Positions 6,484 to 12,911 of a stretch of 12,911 nucleotides of DNA are shown in pieces (position 1 is the stretch's first letter; each line of letters opens with the position of its first letter). Location of the stretch: the NCBI GenBank assembly GCA_019117345.1, contig DWZW01000144.1, forward strand, positions 1-12,911. Reading direction: 5' to 3'. The position numbers were made by a program, and so were the translations under genes. This stretch comes from Claveliimonas stercoravium. Lineage in GTDB: Bacteria > Bacillota > Clostridia > Lachnospirales > Lachnospiraceae. Below the pieces are notes generated by a model. The model was not told the DNA's origin. It saw only the letters and a list, made by a program, of their open reading frames with translations, and did no database searches.

Positions 6484-7417
6484 TCCCCTGACCTCCTCTG
6501 GTGCGGCCTCCGTCCCTGATCTCAGTGAACTTTACCGTGACTGCACCCTCTGTCCCCGCATGTGTCATGCCGACCGGTATGTCCATCCCGGCATCTGCGG
6601 CTGCGGCCCCGAAATCCGGGCCGCCCGCGCGGCCCTACACTTCTGGGAGGAGCCCTGTATCAGCGGGGAAAGCGGAAGCGGCGCTGTCTTCTTCTCCGGC
6701 TGCGCCCTGAAATGCTGCTACTGCCAGAACTATCCCATCAGCCAGGGGGAGGTGGGAAAGGTCCTCTCCCCGGACCGGCTGGGAGAAATCTTTCTTGAGC
6801 TGCAGGACAAAGGTGCCGGAAACATCGACCTCATCACCGCCACCCAGTTCCTTCCCTCCATCCTGCCGGTCCTGGACAGGGTGCGCCCGAAGCTGCACAT
6901 TCCAATCATCTACAACTGCGGCGGCTACGAGAAGATGGAGACGCTGCGGATGCTGGAGGGATATGTGGACGTATATCTGCCGGACCTCAAATATTTTTCT
7001 TCCCACAGGGCAAAAAAATATTCCGGCGCGCCGGATTACTTCCGGCACGCCTCCAAGGCTGTGGGGGAAATGATCCGGCAGACCGGAAAGCCTGTCTTTG
7101 ACAAAAACGGGCTATTAGTCCGGGGCACTCTCATACGGCACATGGTCCTCCCGGGCCAGAGGGAGGAGTCCACCCGCCTGCTTGGCTGGATGGCGAAAAA
7201 TCTTCCGAAAGACAGCTTTCTCCTAAGCCTCCTGAGCCAGTACACGCCCTTTTTCAAGGCATCGGAACACCCGGAGATCAACCGCCGCCTCACCTCCTAC
7301 GAGTACGGGAAGGTGCTGGAGGCGGCCCTGGAGCTGGGGCTGGACGCAGGCTATATGCAGGAGCGGTCCAGCGCCAGGGAAGAGTACACCCCTCCCTTTG
7401 ACCTGGAGGGGCTGTAA
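6476..7417 (+). CDS. PflX-like radical SAM protein (COG1313)
   Basis: A 313-aa radical SAM enzyme resembling pyruvate formate-lyase activases but of the uncharacterised PflX/COG1313 group. The SAM-binding [4Fe-4S] motif is C76-x3-C80-x2-C83 (GCALKCCYCQN), with an extra C81 inside it. The family's N-terminal cysteine cluster is also present: C23, C26, C30 (CTLCPRMC), then C41 and C43 (GICGCG). IYNCGGYE and DVYLPDLKYF are characteristic of the group. The enzyme probably makes a glycyl radical or performs another radical step, but no glycyl-radical partner is present in this window. The start overlaps the thioesterase stop (ATG inside the end of that gene) with GGGAGGAGG 9 nt upstream, so the two are translated together. 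Why a thioesterase and this protein are paired is not clear from sequence. Confidence 0.85.
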   Translation: MRSPLTSSGAASVPDLSELYRDCTLCPRMCHADRYVHPGICGCGPEIRAARAALHFWEEPCISGESGSGAVFFSGCALKCCYCQNYPISQGEVGKVLSPDRLGEIFLELQDKGAGNIDLITATQFLPSILPVLDRVRPKLHIPIIYNCGGYEKMETLRMLEGYVDVYLPDLKYFSSHRAKKYSGAPDYFRHASKAVGEMIRQTGKPVFDKNGLLVRGTLIRHMVLPGQREESTRLLGWMAKNLPKDSFLLSLLSQYTPFFKASEHPEINRRLTSYEYGKVLEAALELGLDAGYMQERSSAREEYTPPFDLEGL

Positions 7418-7433
7418 AAACAGGCAAGCTCTC

Positions 7434-8120
7434 CTATGAAAATGTCTCCCGCAGGAACCGGTCCACCTCCCGGTTGAAGCCCTCCGGATTCCCGGCCGCG
7501 ATAAAGTGGTCTCCCGGGATGATGCGAAGCTCTGCCCCCGGTATCTCCGCCGCGATCAGTCTGGTATGCTCCTCCCGTATCATATCCCTCTCTCCCGCGA
7601 TCACAAGAGTGGGACTCTGGATGCTCCGAAGCTCCTCCGCTTTTATATCGGGGTCCTTCACCATAAGCCGCAGCAGCTCCGCGTTGGCTCTGGCCTTCCC
7701 GCTGAAATGTCCGAAAAAGTTGGCTATATAGTACCCCAGGATAATGGGTATCTGGACCGACAGCTTCACTCCCCCTGACCACAGGTTGGCTCCGTTCAGG
7801 ATGAGGCGGTCCACTTTTCCCGGATACCGCAGGGCAAAGATGAGAGCGATGTTTCCCCCGTCTGAAAATCCCAGGAGGTCCGCCTTATCGATTCCCATCT
7901 CCTCCATAAATCCCCGCAGGTCCTCGGCAAACTGGCGGATGGTAAAGGGCGCTGTTCCCCGGGGAGATTTTCCATGCCCCCGGGTATCCACTGCAATGAC
8001 CCGCCGCGTCTGTGAGAAATAGTCTATCTGGCGGTCAAAATAGCTGCTGTCCTCCCCGTTTCCGTGGAGGAGGATGAGGGGCTTGCCCTGGCCCTTTTCT
8101 GTATAGTACAGGTGTATCAT
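7434..8120 (-). CDS. Alpha/beta hydrolase
   Basis: A 228-aa alpha/beta-hydrolase-fold protein with a full catalytic triad: S86 in the nucleophile elbow GFSDGG, D179 in AGERD, and H205 in GDHF. The HGNGED motif (19-24) supplies the oxyanion-hole region, and VDTRGHGKS (44-52) is typical. A short lid (about 112-150) includes a hydrophobic stretch (IPIILGYYIANFFG). Hydrolysis of an ester or similar bond is likely; the substrate is unknown. I place the start at ATG 8120, which has AAAGGAA 7 nt upstream, rather than at a TTG two codons earlier that would almost touch that site. The gene follows the collagen-like gene by 22 nt on the same strand, so they may share a transcript. It converges with the radical SAM gene, with only 16 bp between stops and no terminator visible. 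Confidence 0.85.
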   Translation of the reverse strand: MIHLYYTEKGQGKPLILLHGNGEDSSYFDRQIDYFSQTRRVIAVDTRGHGKSPRGTAPFTIRQFAEDLRGFMEEMGIDKADLLGFSDGGNIALIFALRYPGKVDRLILNGANLWSGGVKLSVQIPIILGYYIANFFGHFSGKARANAELLRLMVKDPDIKAEELRSIQSPTLVIAGERDMIREEHTRLIAAEIPGAELRIIPGDHFIAAGNPEGFNREVDRFLRETFS

Positions 8121-8142
8121 AAGCAAATTCCTTTCTGTGCTT

Positions 8143-8748
8143 TTAATAAAGCTTTATCACACATATATTGACTTCACCGTAAATGAAGCCTCCTCCTTCG
8201 CTGTTCACCTGAAGCACCGCAGGGGCCGAAGATACATCCAAGATCTGGGAAAATGACATCCCGGCCGTGGTCCCCGGGGCGGTAAAGGTGTGAACGGCTG
8301 AAGCCCCGGCCACCTCTGTTCCCTGGGAAGTGAGGAACAATCTCACGCTCAGGGGGAAGGCAGCGCCCGGTCCCGGGGTGACTGCCCCGTGAAAGGAGAC
8401 ATAGTAGGTGCCCGGCTGCCGGATGGTGATATCCGTGCTGTTCTGCCCGTGGACGACCGCATCGCCCAGGACGGCACCGTTCCTGTCAAAAACAAGCGGC
8501 ATCCCAGGAGTTCCCAGCTGCGGGGGCGTGGCAAAGGCGCTCAGAAGGTTATCCGTCCCTCCTGCCGGCCCCTGAGGACCGGGTTCCCCTTGCGGCCCCG
8601 CCGGTCCCTGAGGACCGGGTTCTCCCTGCGGCCCTGCCGGTCCCTGTGGGCCGGGTTCTCCCTGCGGCCCCGCCGGCCCCTGTGGGCCGGGAGGGCCCGG
8701 ACGGCAGCACGGGCAGTTCTTCTGTGCACATCCTTTTTTACATCTCAT
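8143..8748 (-). CDS. Collagen-like protein with C1q/BclA-type C-terminal domain, probable spore-surface protein
   Basis: A 201-aa protein in three parts. Residues 1-17 are Cys- and Lys-rich (C3, C7, C12, C14, C15), with no hydrophobic signal peptide. Residues 18-62 are fifteen uninterrupted Gly-X-Y triplets, mostly GPQ, GPA and GEP. Residues 64-201 are a beta-rich domain (LVFDRNGAVLG, GTYYVSFHGAV, GGGFIYGEVNICVIKLY) like the C-terminal domain of BclA-type exosporium glycoproteins. Such proteins trimerise and form surface filaments; the N-terminal cysteines might crosslink or anchor the trimer. The start is preceded by only a poor ribosome site (AGAAAAGAG), and an in-frame stop a few codons upstream rules out a longer ATG form. 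A sporulation-like -10 (CATATACT, minus strand, 8775-8782) supports mother-cell expression but is weak evidence. A spore role is inferred. Confidence 0.83.
   Translation of the reverse strand: MRCKKGCAQKNCPCCRPGPPGPQGPAGPQGEPGPQGPAGPQGEPGPQGPAGPQGEPGPQGPAGGTDNLLSAFATPPQLGTPGMPLVFDRNGAVLGDAVVHGQNSTDITIRQPGTYYVSFHGAVTPGPGAAFPLSVRLFLTSQGTEVAGASAVHTFTAPGTTAGMSFSQILDVSSAPAVLQVNSEGGGFIYGEVNICVIKLY
8563..8697 (-). repeat. 36-bp tandem repeat encoding the Gly-X-Y segment
   Basis: The collagen segment is built from a 12-residue unit (GPQGEPGPQGPA) repeated about three times plus partial copies, encoded by near-identical 36-bp DNA units. The units differ mainly at wobble positions, such as CCTGAGGACC versus CCTGTGGGCC on the plus strand. 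Such arrays change copy number by slippage or recombination. Confidence 0.85.
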
Positions 8749-8774
8749 GACAAAAACTCTTTTCTTTTTTTACC

Positions 8775-8782
8775 AGTATATG
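8775..8782 (-). promoter_or_regulatory. Possible sporulation-sigma -10 element before the collagen-like gene
   Basis: Minus-strand CATATACT, 26 bp upstream of the start codon, fits the CATAnnnT pattern shared by sigma-E and sigma-K promoters. No convincing -35 is found at the expected spacing, so this is tentative. Confidence 0.3.
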
Positions 8783-8844
8783 CAAGGATTGAACGTATGG
8801 GTCATCAGCATCGGAGAACTCGTTCCTGTCCGCACTCGAAAGGC

Positions 8845-8859
8845 CGGCTTTTCAAGCCG
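8845..8859 (-). terminator. Weak hairpin after the rlmI-type gene
   Basis: Directly after the methyltransferase stop codon, the minus strand can form CGGCTT-GAA-AAGCCG (6 bp, 3-nt loop). Only a short TTT follows a few bases later, so termination would be weak at best. Confidence 0.35.
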
Positions 8860-8860
8860 C

Positions 8861-10063
8861 TTACCTCTCCTTACACACCTGGAAAATATAGAACTTCAGA
8901 TAATAGCTCTCATCCGCCGCCCACAGGATGGGGTGGTCCGGCGCCTGGGTCCGGAACTCCACCTGCCTGAGGCGCACGTGGGCGCTTCTGGCCGCCTCCC
9001 GTATGGTCTTTGTGAACAGTTCAAAATCCATAAAATGGGAGCAGGAGCAGGTGGCAAGAAAGCCACCGTCCCGGACCAGCTTCATGCCCCGGATGTTGAT
9101 CTCCCGGTAGCCCTTCACCGCATTTTTGATGGAATTCCTGGACTTTGTGAAGGCCGGCGGATCCAGGATCACCACATCGTACTGCTCCTCTTTCTCCAGC
9201 AGGGAGGGGAGCAGGTCAAACACGTCCGCCTCCCGGAACTCCACCCGGTCTGAGAGCCCGTTGAGGGCTGCGTTCTCCCGGGCCTGGGCCACCGCAAGGC
9301 CGGAGGCGTCCACACCAAGGACGCTCTTTGCCCCGGCGACCCCCGCGTTCAGGGCAAAGGAGCCTGTATGGGTAAAGCAGTCCAGCACCCGGGCGCCCCG
9401 GCACAGCTTCTGGATGGCCAGCCGATTGTATTTCTGATCCAGGAAAAATCCGGTCTTCTGGCCGTCCTTTACGTCCACGATGTATTTGACTCCATTCTCC
9501 TCAATATGGACAAAGGTGTCAAAGGGTTCACCGAGAAAGCCCTTTGTCTTCCTCATGCCCTCTTTTTCTCTCTCCTTTGCGTCGCTCCTCTCGTAGATGC
9601 CCCGGACCTCAACGCCGTCCTCTGCCAGGAGCTCCTTCAGCATAAAGAGAAGCTTTTCCTTGTACCTGTCCATCCCAAGAGCCAGACACTGGAAGACGAG
9701 CACGTCCGAAAACTTGTCCACCACCAGCCCCGGAAGGAAATCCGCCTCTCCGAAGACGATCCGGCAGCTTCCTGTGTCCACCGTCTTTTTCCGGTACTCC
9801 CAGGCATCCCGCAGGCGTTCCCGGAAAAACTCCTCATCAATCTCCTGGTCCGGGTTTCTCGTCAGCATCCGGATGCGTATTTTGGAGTGCATATTGATAA
9901 AGCCCCGTCCCATGGGATAGCCGTCAAAGTCGTGGACCATCACAACATCCCCGTTCTCAAAGGCTCCTGTCACGCTGTCTATCTCATTGTCAAAAATCCA
10001 GGCGCCTCCCGCCTTCAGCGTGCGCCCTTCTCCCTTTTTCAGTACTGCTAATGCTAAACTCAT
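8861..10063 (-). CDS. rlmI: Class I SAM-dependent 23S rRNA (cytosine-C5) methyltransferase, RlmI-type
   Basis: A 400-aa protein close in length to E. coli RlmI (about 396 aa), which methylates C1962 of 23S rRNA. An N-terminal PUA-like domain (about 1-75, KAGGAWIFDNEID) is followed by a Rossmann methyltransferase domain: motif I VLDCFTHTGSFAL (226-238), the acidic residue of VLGVDAS, motif IV DPPAF (301-305), and catalytic TCSCSH (338-343) with the cysteine nucleophile. FGEADFLPGLVVDKF and TGFFLDQKYNR are hallmarks of the RlmI/YccW group. The start has TAGGAG 9 nt upstream and a candidate promoter at 10125-10153. It diverges from ferritin. Members of this group sometimes differ in target base, so the exact site is inferred by family. 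Confidence 0.87.
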   Translation of the reverse strand: MSLALAVLKKGEGRTLKAGGAWIFDNEIDSVTGAFENGDVVMVHDFDGYPMGRGFINMHSKIRIRMLTRNPDQEIDEEFFRERLRDAWEYRKKTVDTGSCRIVFGEADFLPGLVVDKFSDVLVFQCLALGMDRYKEKLLFMLKELLAEDGVEVRGIYERSDAKEREKEGMRKTKGFLGEPFDTFVHIEENGVKYIVDVKDGQKTGFFLDQKYNRLAIQKLCRGARVLDCFTHTGSFALNAGVAGAKSVLGVDASGLAVAQARENAALNGLSDRVEFREADVFDLLPSLLEKEEQYDVVILDPPAFTKSRNSIKNAVKGYREINIRGMKLVRDGGFLATCSCSHFMDFELFTKTIREAARSAHVRLRQVEFRTQAPDHPILWAADESYYLKFYIFQVCKER

Positions 10064-10124
10064 ATCTTTTCTCCTATACTCTCTGTCTTATACTTGGACC
10101 TGTACTCCTTTTTCTGTCCATGTC

Positions 10125-10153
10125 ATCATACCATATTTCCCCGCCTTTTTCAC
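10125..10153 (-). promoter_or_regulatory. Candidate promoter of the rlmI-type gene
   Basis: Minus-strand GTGAAA (10148-10153), a 17-bp spacer and TATGAT (10125-10130) lie about 62 bp upstream of the start codon. Both boxes deviate from consensus, so confidence is moderate. Confidence 0.45.
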
Positions 10154-10180
10154 TCTGTATCAGAGGCGCGCATGTCAAAA

Positions 10181-10203
10181 ATATGCCTGGGAGACAGGCA
10201 TAT
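10181..10203 (-). terminator. Terminator-like hairpin between the divergent rlmI and ferritin genes
   Basis: A 9-bp perfect inverted repeat ATATGCCTG/CAGGCATAT with a 5-nt loop. On the minus strand it runs straight into TTTTT (10176-10180), the layout of an intrinsic terminator pointing towards rlmI. No gene lies upstream on that strand within this spacer, so it may block antisense or attenuated transcripts, or be an operator palindrome. Confidence 0.45.
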
Positions 10204-10209
10204 CCGGGC

Positions 10210-10238
10210 TTGAGTTTTCCGACTGACAGAGCTATACT
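10210..10238 (+). promoter_or_regulatory. Sigma-A-type promoter of the ferritin gene
   Basis: TTGAGT (10210-10215), a 17-bp spacer and TATACT (10233-10238), about 63 bp upstream of the ferritin start codon. I see no convincing Fur- or PerR-box over it by eye. Confidence 0.68.
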
Positions 10239-10301
10239 TATAGGCGGAAAATACAGCAGCTTCCCCTGCGGGAGATGCGGATACAAAAGGAGATGCGTTA
10301 C

Positions 10302-10814
10302 ATGTTAAACGAAAAAGTTGCAAAGCTGTTAAACGAGCAGGTAAACAAGGAATTCTATTCTGCCTACCTGTACCTGAGTTTTTCCAATTTCTATAAGGAG
10401 CTGGGGCTGGACGGATTTGCCAACTGGTACAATGTGCAGGCTCAGGAGGAGAGAGACCACGCCATGCTCTTCATCCAGTATATGCAGAACAATGACGTGC
10501 CCGTCACTCTGGAAGCCATCGACAAGCCGGACGCCGAGCTGAAGGAGAAAATGGACGCTCTCAAGGCGGGATACGCCCACGAGCAGTATGTGACCGGCCT
10601 CATCCACAATATCTATGAGGCTGCCTACGAGGTGAAAGACTTCCGCACCATGCAGTTCCTGGACTGGTTCGTCAAGGAGCAGGGCGAGGAGGAGACAAAT
10701 GCAAGCGACCTGATCAAGAAGATGGAGCTCTTCGGGGACGATGCCAAGAGCCTCTATATGCTGGACCAGGAGCTGGGCGGACGCACCTACGCGGCTCCCT
10801 CACTGGTACTGTAA
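10302..10814 (+). CDS. ftnA: Non-haem ferritin (FtnA-type)
   Basis: A 170-aa cytosolic iron-storage ferritin. All ferroxidase residues known from E. coli FtnA occur at the same numbers: E17, E50, H53, E94, Q127 and E130. It should therefore oxidise Fe(II) and store it as a mineral in a 24-mer cage. I choose ATG 10302, which has AAAGGAG 9 nt upstream, over an in-frame ATG at 10275 that touches a GGGAG and leaves no spacer. The leader contains a 9-bp direct repeat GGAGATGCG (10271-10279 and 10289-10297), the second copy being the ribosome site; this looks like a local duplication. The gene is monocistronic: its own promoter at 10210-10238 and a strong terminator at 10885. It would protect the Fe-S-rich metabolism encoded nearby, but no direct link is shown. 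Confidence 0.96.
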   Translation: MLNEKVAKLLNEQVNKEFYSAYLYLSFSNFYKELGLDGFANWYNVQAQEERDHAMLFIQYMQNNDVPVTLEAIDKPDAELKEKMDALKAGYAHEQYVTGLIHNIYEAAYEVKDFRTMQFLDWFVKEQGEEETNASDLIKKMELFGDDAKSLYMLDQELGGRTYAAPSLVL

Positions 10815-10884
10815 TAAGTCCTGCGGCGGGAACCCAAGCCAGTGGCGGCACCTGCATACATGAGAGACAAGCCGTATAGAATGA

Positions 10885-10937
10885 CAGACGGCGCAGCCTT
10901 TCCTCCCGGAAGGGTCTGCGCCGTCTGATTTTCTATT
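10885..10937 (+). terminator. Strong intrinsic terminator after ferritin
   Basis: A 12-bp GC-rich stem CAGACGGCGCAG / CTGCGCCGTCTG (10885-10896 with 10916-10927). It continues as CCTTTCC/GGAAGGG around a TCCC loop with one bulge, followed by ATTTTCTATT. It ends the ferritin transcript and may also stop the convergent AAA-ATPase transcript, although the minus-side tail is poor in T. The stretch 10815-10884 between the ferritin stop and the hairpin shows nothing else. Confidence 0.85.
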
Positions 10938-10962
10938 GTCTGCCGGGGCTATGTTCTTTCTC

Positions 10963-12645
10963 TTACTCTACTGCCCTTTTTACCATACATTCCTTCCTGT
11001 AGAACGCCACTCCGTATTTCAGGATATCCTGGTATCCCTCCTGGCGCAGTGACTCCTCATACTCCTGCTCCTCGATCTGCCTGAGAGCCTCGTCGCATTT
11101 TTCCTCAAGCCCGGAAAAGGTGTCGGCCACCTTGATTTCCAATATGACCGCCTTCCCTCTCACGCTTGGATACTTCAGCAGGATGTCCGGCCTTCCATTT
11201 CCCGACTCCCGGTTGGACAGGACAATATAGCTTCCGATATTTTTCAGCATTCCCGCAAGGAAGCCATGGTAATAGCTCTCCTGGTAGTCGTAGAAGCTGA
11301 TCGTCTCCATCAGATTTTCGGACAGGATCCGGGACATCCTGTCTGTATCTCCCTCCAGGATGCTCTCATAGAGGGGCGTCAGCTCTTTTTTATCTGTCTT
11401 TTCCTCAAACCACCGCAGGACTGTCGTCTTGTAAATATAGCGGACCTCCCTGTTGGGAATGGCCATCTCAATGTAGATATTTTCCCCCTCCTGGTATTCG
11501 CTGATCTTCTTCAGGTAACCGGTAAAAAAGAGAAAATTCCACAGATTTTCCTGGGTAGAGTCTATGTCTTCATAGGTGATATCCTCATGGATGGGCTTGG
11601 TGATCGTCTTCCCCTCTATCAGCGCCTCTATCTCCTGCTTGACGGAGAGGTCCGCCCTCTCCACAAGGGAGCGCACAATGCTGTTGGAACTGGTGTTGTA
11701 CCAGTAGGGCCTGGGGAGAGCCTGTCTGTCCCCGCAGCAGGACTTGACATAGCTGATCACACTCCACGGATTATACACCTCCGCATTGCCAAACTTGTAG
11801 CCGTCATACCACTGCTGCACGGTGTCCAGATTTTCCTCCAGCCCATAGAAGGACAAGAGCGCTTCCACCTCCGGCTGTGTGAAGCCAAAGTTTTCCCCGT
11901 AGAGGGCCGTCGTGATAGAATTGATCTCCAGGTTATTCAGCCCGGTAAAAATGCTTTCCCGGCTGATCCTCAGGCACCCCGTCACCACGGCAAACGCCAG
12001 ATTGTCATTGGTCTTCAGGGCCGACTCGAACAGGGAGCGTATAATGCCGGTCATTTTCTCGTAAAATCCGGCAAAATAGGCATTTTCCAGAGGCACGTCG
12101 TACTCATCTATGAGAATGACCGTCCTCTCACCCTCTGAAATGCGCAGACACTCTGAGAGGAATTTAAGGGCGTCTGCATAATCGCTCTCCACCCCTCTCA
12201 AATCCCTTATGCGAAGGTATCTCTCCTTCTGAGCCTGTGTCAGCTTTCCGCTCTCCTCCACCTGCCGCCAGTGTCTGGCAAACTCGCTGCCCACTTCCTT
12301 TTTCAGCATCTCAAAGGACAGCTCACAGGACGGCTGCTTCATGGATTTAAGCGAAAGGCTGATGACCGGATATCTCCCCATGAAAGCCAGGTAGCGCTCC
12401 CCCGCCTCCATGATCTGAAGGCCGCGGAACAGCTCTGCCTGCCCCGGCATATCCTTTTCAAAGAAACACCGCAGCATACTCATGTTCAGCGTCTTCCCAA
12501 AGCGCCTCGGACGGGTAAAGAGATTGACCTCTCCCTTCATGTCCAGCAAATCCTTTATAAAAAGAGTTTTATCGATATAGTAATACTGTTCTTTTCTCAG
12601 CTTTTCAAAATCATCCACCCCGACAGGCAGCGGGCTCCATGTCAT
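10963..12645 (-). CDS. AAA-ATPase-like protein with C-terminal PD-(D/E)XK nuclease domain (PF09820 + PF08011)
   Basis: A 560-aa two-domain protein. The N-terminal 'AAA-ATPase_like' part has SPLPVGVDDFEKLRKE...YYIDKT (about 4-26), a family-typical Walker A RPRRFGKT (45-52, K51), Walker B ILIDEYDVP (177-185, D180/E181), and the TGCLRIS and QWYDGYKFG stretches. The C-terminal part holds a PD-(D/E)XK nuclease core, RPDILL (D487) and ILEIKVAD (E503, K505). These proteins are common, often multicopy, in gut Firmicutes and Bacteroidetes; their function is not established, and roles in DNA processing or genome defence are guesses. I choose ATG 12645 because GAAGGGAGG lies 9 nt upstream; a TTG 20 codons earlier (12705) is unsupported. 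The ribosome site lies in a 10-bp hairpin stem. The upstream HMA-domain gene ends 77 bp away on the same strand. Confidence 0.85.
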   Translation of the reverse strand: MTWSPLPVGVDDFEKLRKEQYYYIDKTLFIKDLLDMKGEVNLFTRPRRFGKTLNMSMLRCFFEKDMPGQAELFRGLQIMEAGERYLAFMGRYPVISLSLKSMKQPSCELSFEMLKKEVGSEFARHWRQVEESGKLTQAQKERYLRIRDLRGVESDYADALKFLSECLRISEGERTVILIDEYDVPLENAYFAGFYEKMTGIIRSLFESALKTNDNLAFAVVTGCLRISRESIFTGLNNLEINSITTALYGENFGFTQPEVEALLSFYGLEENLDTVQQWYDGYKFGNAEVYNPWSVISYVKSCCGDRQALPRPYWYNTSSNSIVRSLVERADLSVKQEIEALIEGKTITKPIHEDITYEDIDSTQENLWNFLFFTGYLKKISEYQEGENIYIEMAIPNREVRYIYKTTVLRWFEEKTDKKELTPLYESILEGDTDRMSRILSENLMETISFYDYQESYYHGFLAGMLKNIGSYIVLSNRESGNGRPDILLKYPSVRGKAVILEIKVADTFSGLEEKCDEALRQIEEQEYEESLRQEGYQDILKYGVAFYRKECMVKRAVE

Positions 12646-12652
12646 GACAAAA

Positions 12653-12702
12653 CGCCTCCCTTCCGAATATAGTTCCATTCTACTACATCCAAAAGGGAGG
12701 CG
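12653..12702 (-). promoter_or_regulatory. Hairpin covering the ribosome site of the AAA-ATPase gene
   Basis: On the minus strand the 5' arm CGCCTCCCTT (12702-12693) is the exact complement of the 3' arm AAGGGAGGCG (12662-12653). A 30-nt loop lies between them, and TTTT follows. The 3' arm contains the Shine-Dalgarno GGGAGG, and the start codon is 7 nt beyond the stem. It could hide the ribosome site or act as a short terminator for the upstream HMA gene. Confidence 0.5.
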
Positions 12703-12722
12703 CAATTCATAAAATACTTCCT

Positions 12723-12911
12723 CTACTGGGCTGTGCAGCTCACCGGCTCATATCCGGCTTCCGTCACCGCGTCCATCAGCACCTGGTCAGCCACGTCCTC
12801 TGCCATGGAGACAGTGGCTGTCTTCTTCTCCAGGTCCACCTGGGCGCTGTCCACGCCTGCCACGCCCGCCAGGGCTTTCTCCACATGCATCTTGCAGTGC
12901 TCACACATCAT
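12723..12911 (-). CDS. C-terminal end of a heavy-metal-associated (HMA) domain protein (5' part outside window)
   Basis: The last 62 codons of a gene entering from the right edge. The visible part begins MMCEHC, the metal-binding CxxC loop of the HMA fold, followed by the typical HVEKALAGVAGV helix, VDLEKKTATVSM strands and a closing AVTEAGYEPVSC. In complete domains a strand (often ending IEGM) precedes MMCxxC, so the first strand and the true start are almost certainly outside. It could be a free CopZ-type copper chaperone of about 70 aa, or the C-terminal HMA domain of a P1B-type metal ATPase; the window cannot decide. It ends 77 bp before the AAA-ATPase gene, and no clear promoter lies between them. 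Confidence 0.82.
   Translation of the reverse strand: MMCEHCKMHVEKALAGVAGVDSAQVDLEKKTATVSMAEDVADQVLMDAVTEAGYEPVSCTAQ

Noticed and set aside
8563..8697. 36-bp repeats that could suggest a CRISPR array
   Set aside because: The units are directly adjacent, with no unique spacers, and encode an in-frame Gly-X-Y collagen segment.
12646..12705. Longer N-terminus for the AAA-ATPase protein starting at TTG 12705 or ATG 12678
   Set aside because: Neither has a ribosome site, whereas ATG 12645 has GAAGGGAGG 9 nt upstream and begins at the family's usual N-terminus.

Overview
The window looks like chromosomal DNA of an anaerobic, spore-forming Firmicute of the Lachnospiraceae / Clostridium cluster XIVa type. 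This is inferred from GC-rich genes with AT-rich spacers, strong AGGAGG ribosome sites, oxygen-sensitive Fe-S enzymes (2-hydroxyacyl-CoA dehydratase family, ATP-driven activase, radical SAM protein), and a collagen-like, exosporium-type surface protein. There are fourteen coding regions, two of them cut by the window edges. I saw no tRNA, rRNA, CRISPR array, IS element or prophage gene, and no gene-free stretch longer than about 240 bp.

Left part (1-5539, all minus strand). A cysteine-desulfurase-like enzyme (5539-4364) is followed by a four-gene operon: a 424-aa 2-hydroxyacyl-CoA dehydratase-family protein, a small DUF3343 'Se/S carrier-like' protein, an activase, and a 383-aa YjiM-type double-cubane-cluster reductase. 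The last two match the E. coli yjiL/yjiM pair. Downstream, a separate promoter drives a rhodanese-like lipoprotein. Sulfur-handling genes therefore surround two proteins that probably carry unusual Fe-S clusters. The leader before the first operon gene (4245-4337) can fold into a compact three-way junction that hides the ribosome site and ends in a U tract. It is the best candidate here for an undescribed regulatory element.

Middle part. An acyl-ACP thioesterase and a PflX-like radical SAM protein overlap on the plus strand (5734-7417). They converge with a minus-strand pair: a collagen-like Gly-X-Y protein and an alpha/beta hydrolase (8748-7434). An RlmI-type 23S rRNA methyltransferase (10063-8861) follows.

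Right part. A ferritin (10302-10814) with a complete ferroxidase centre diverges from the methyltransferase and ends at a strong terminator. On the minus strand lie an AAA-ATPase/PD-(D/E)XK protein of unknown role (12645-10963) and, upstream of it, the end of a heavy-metal-binding (HMA) domain gene cut by the window edge. The AAA gene also has a hairpin that can cover its ribosome site, so this window holds two independent candidate SD-sequestering leaders.
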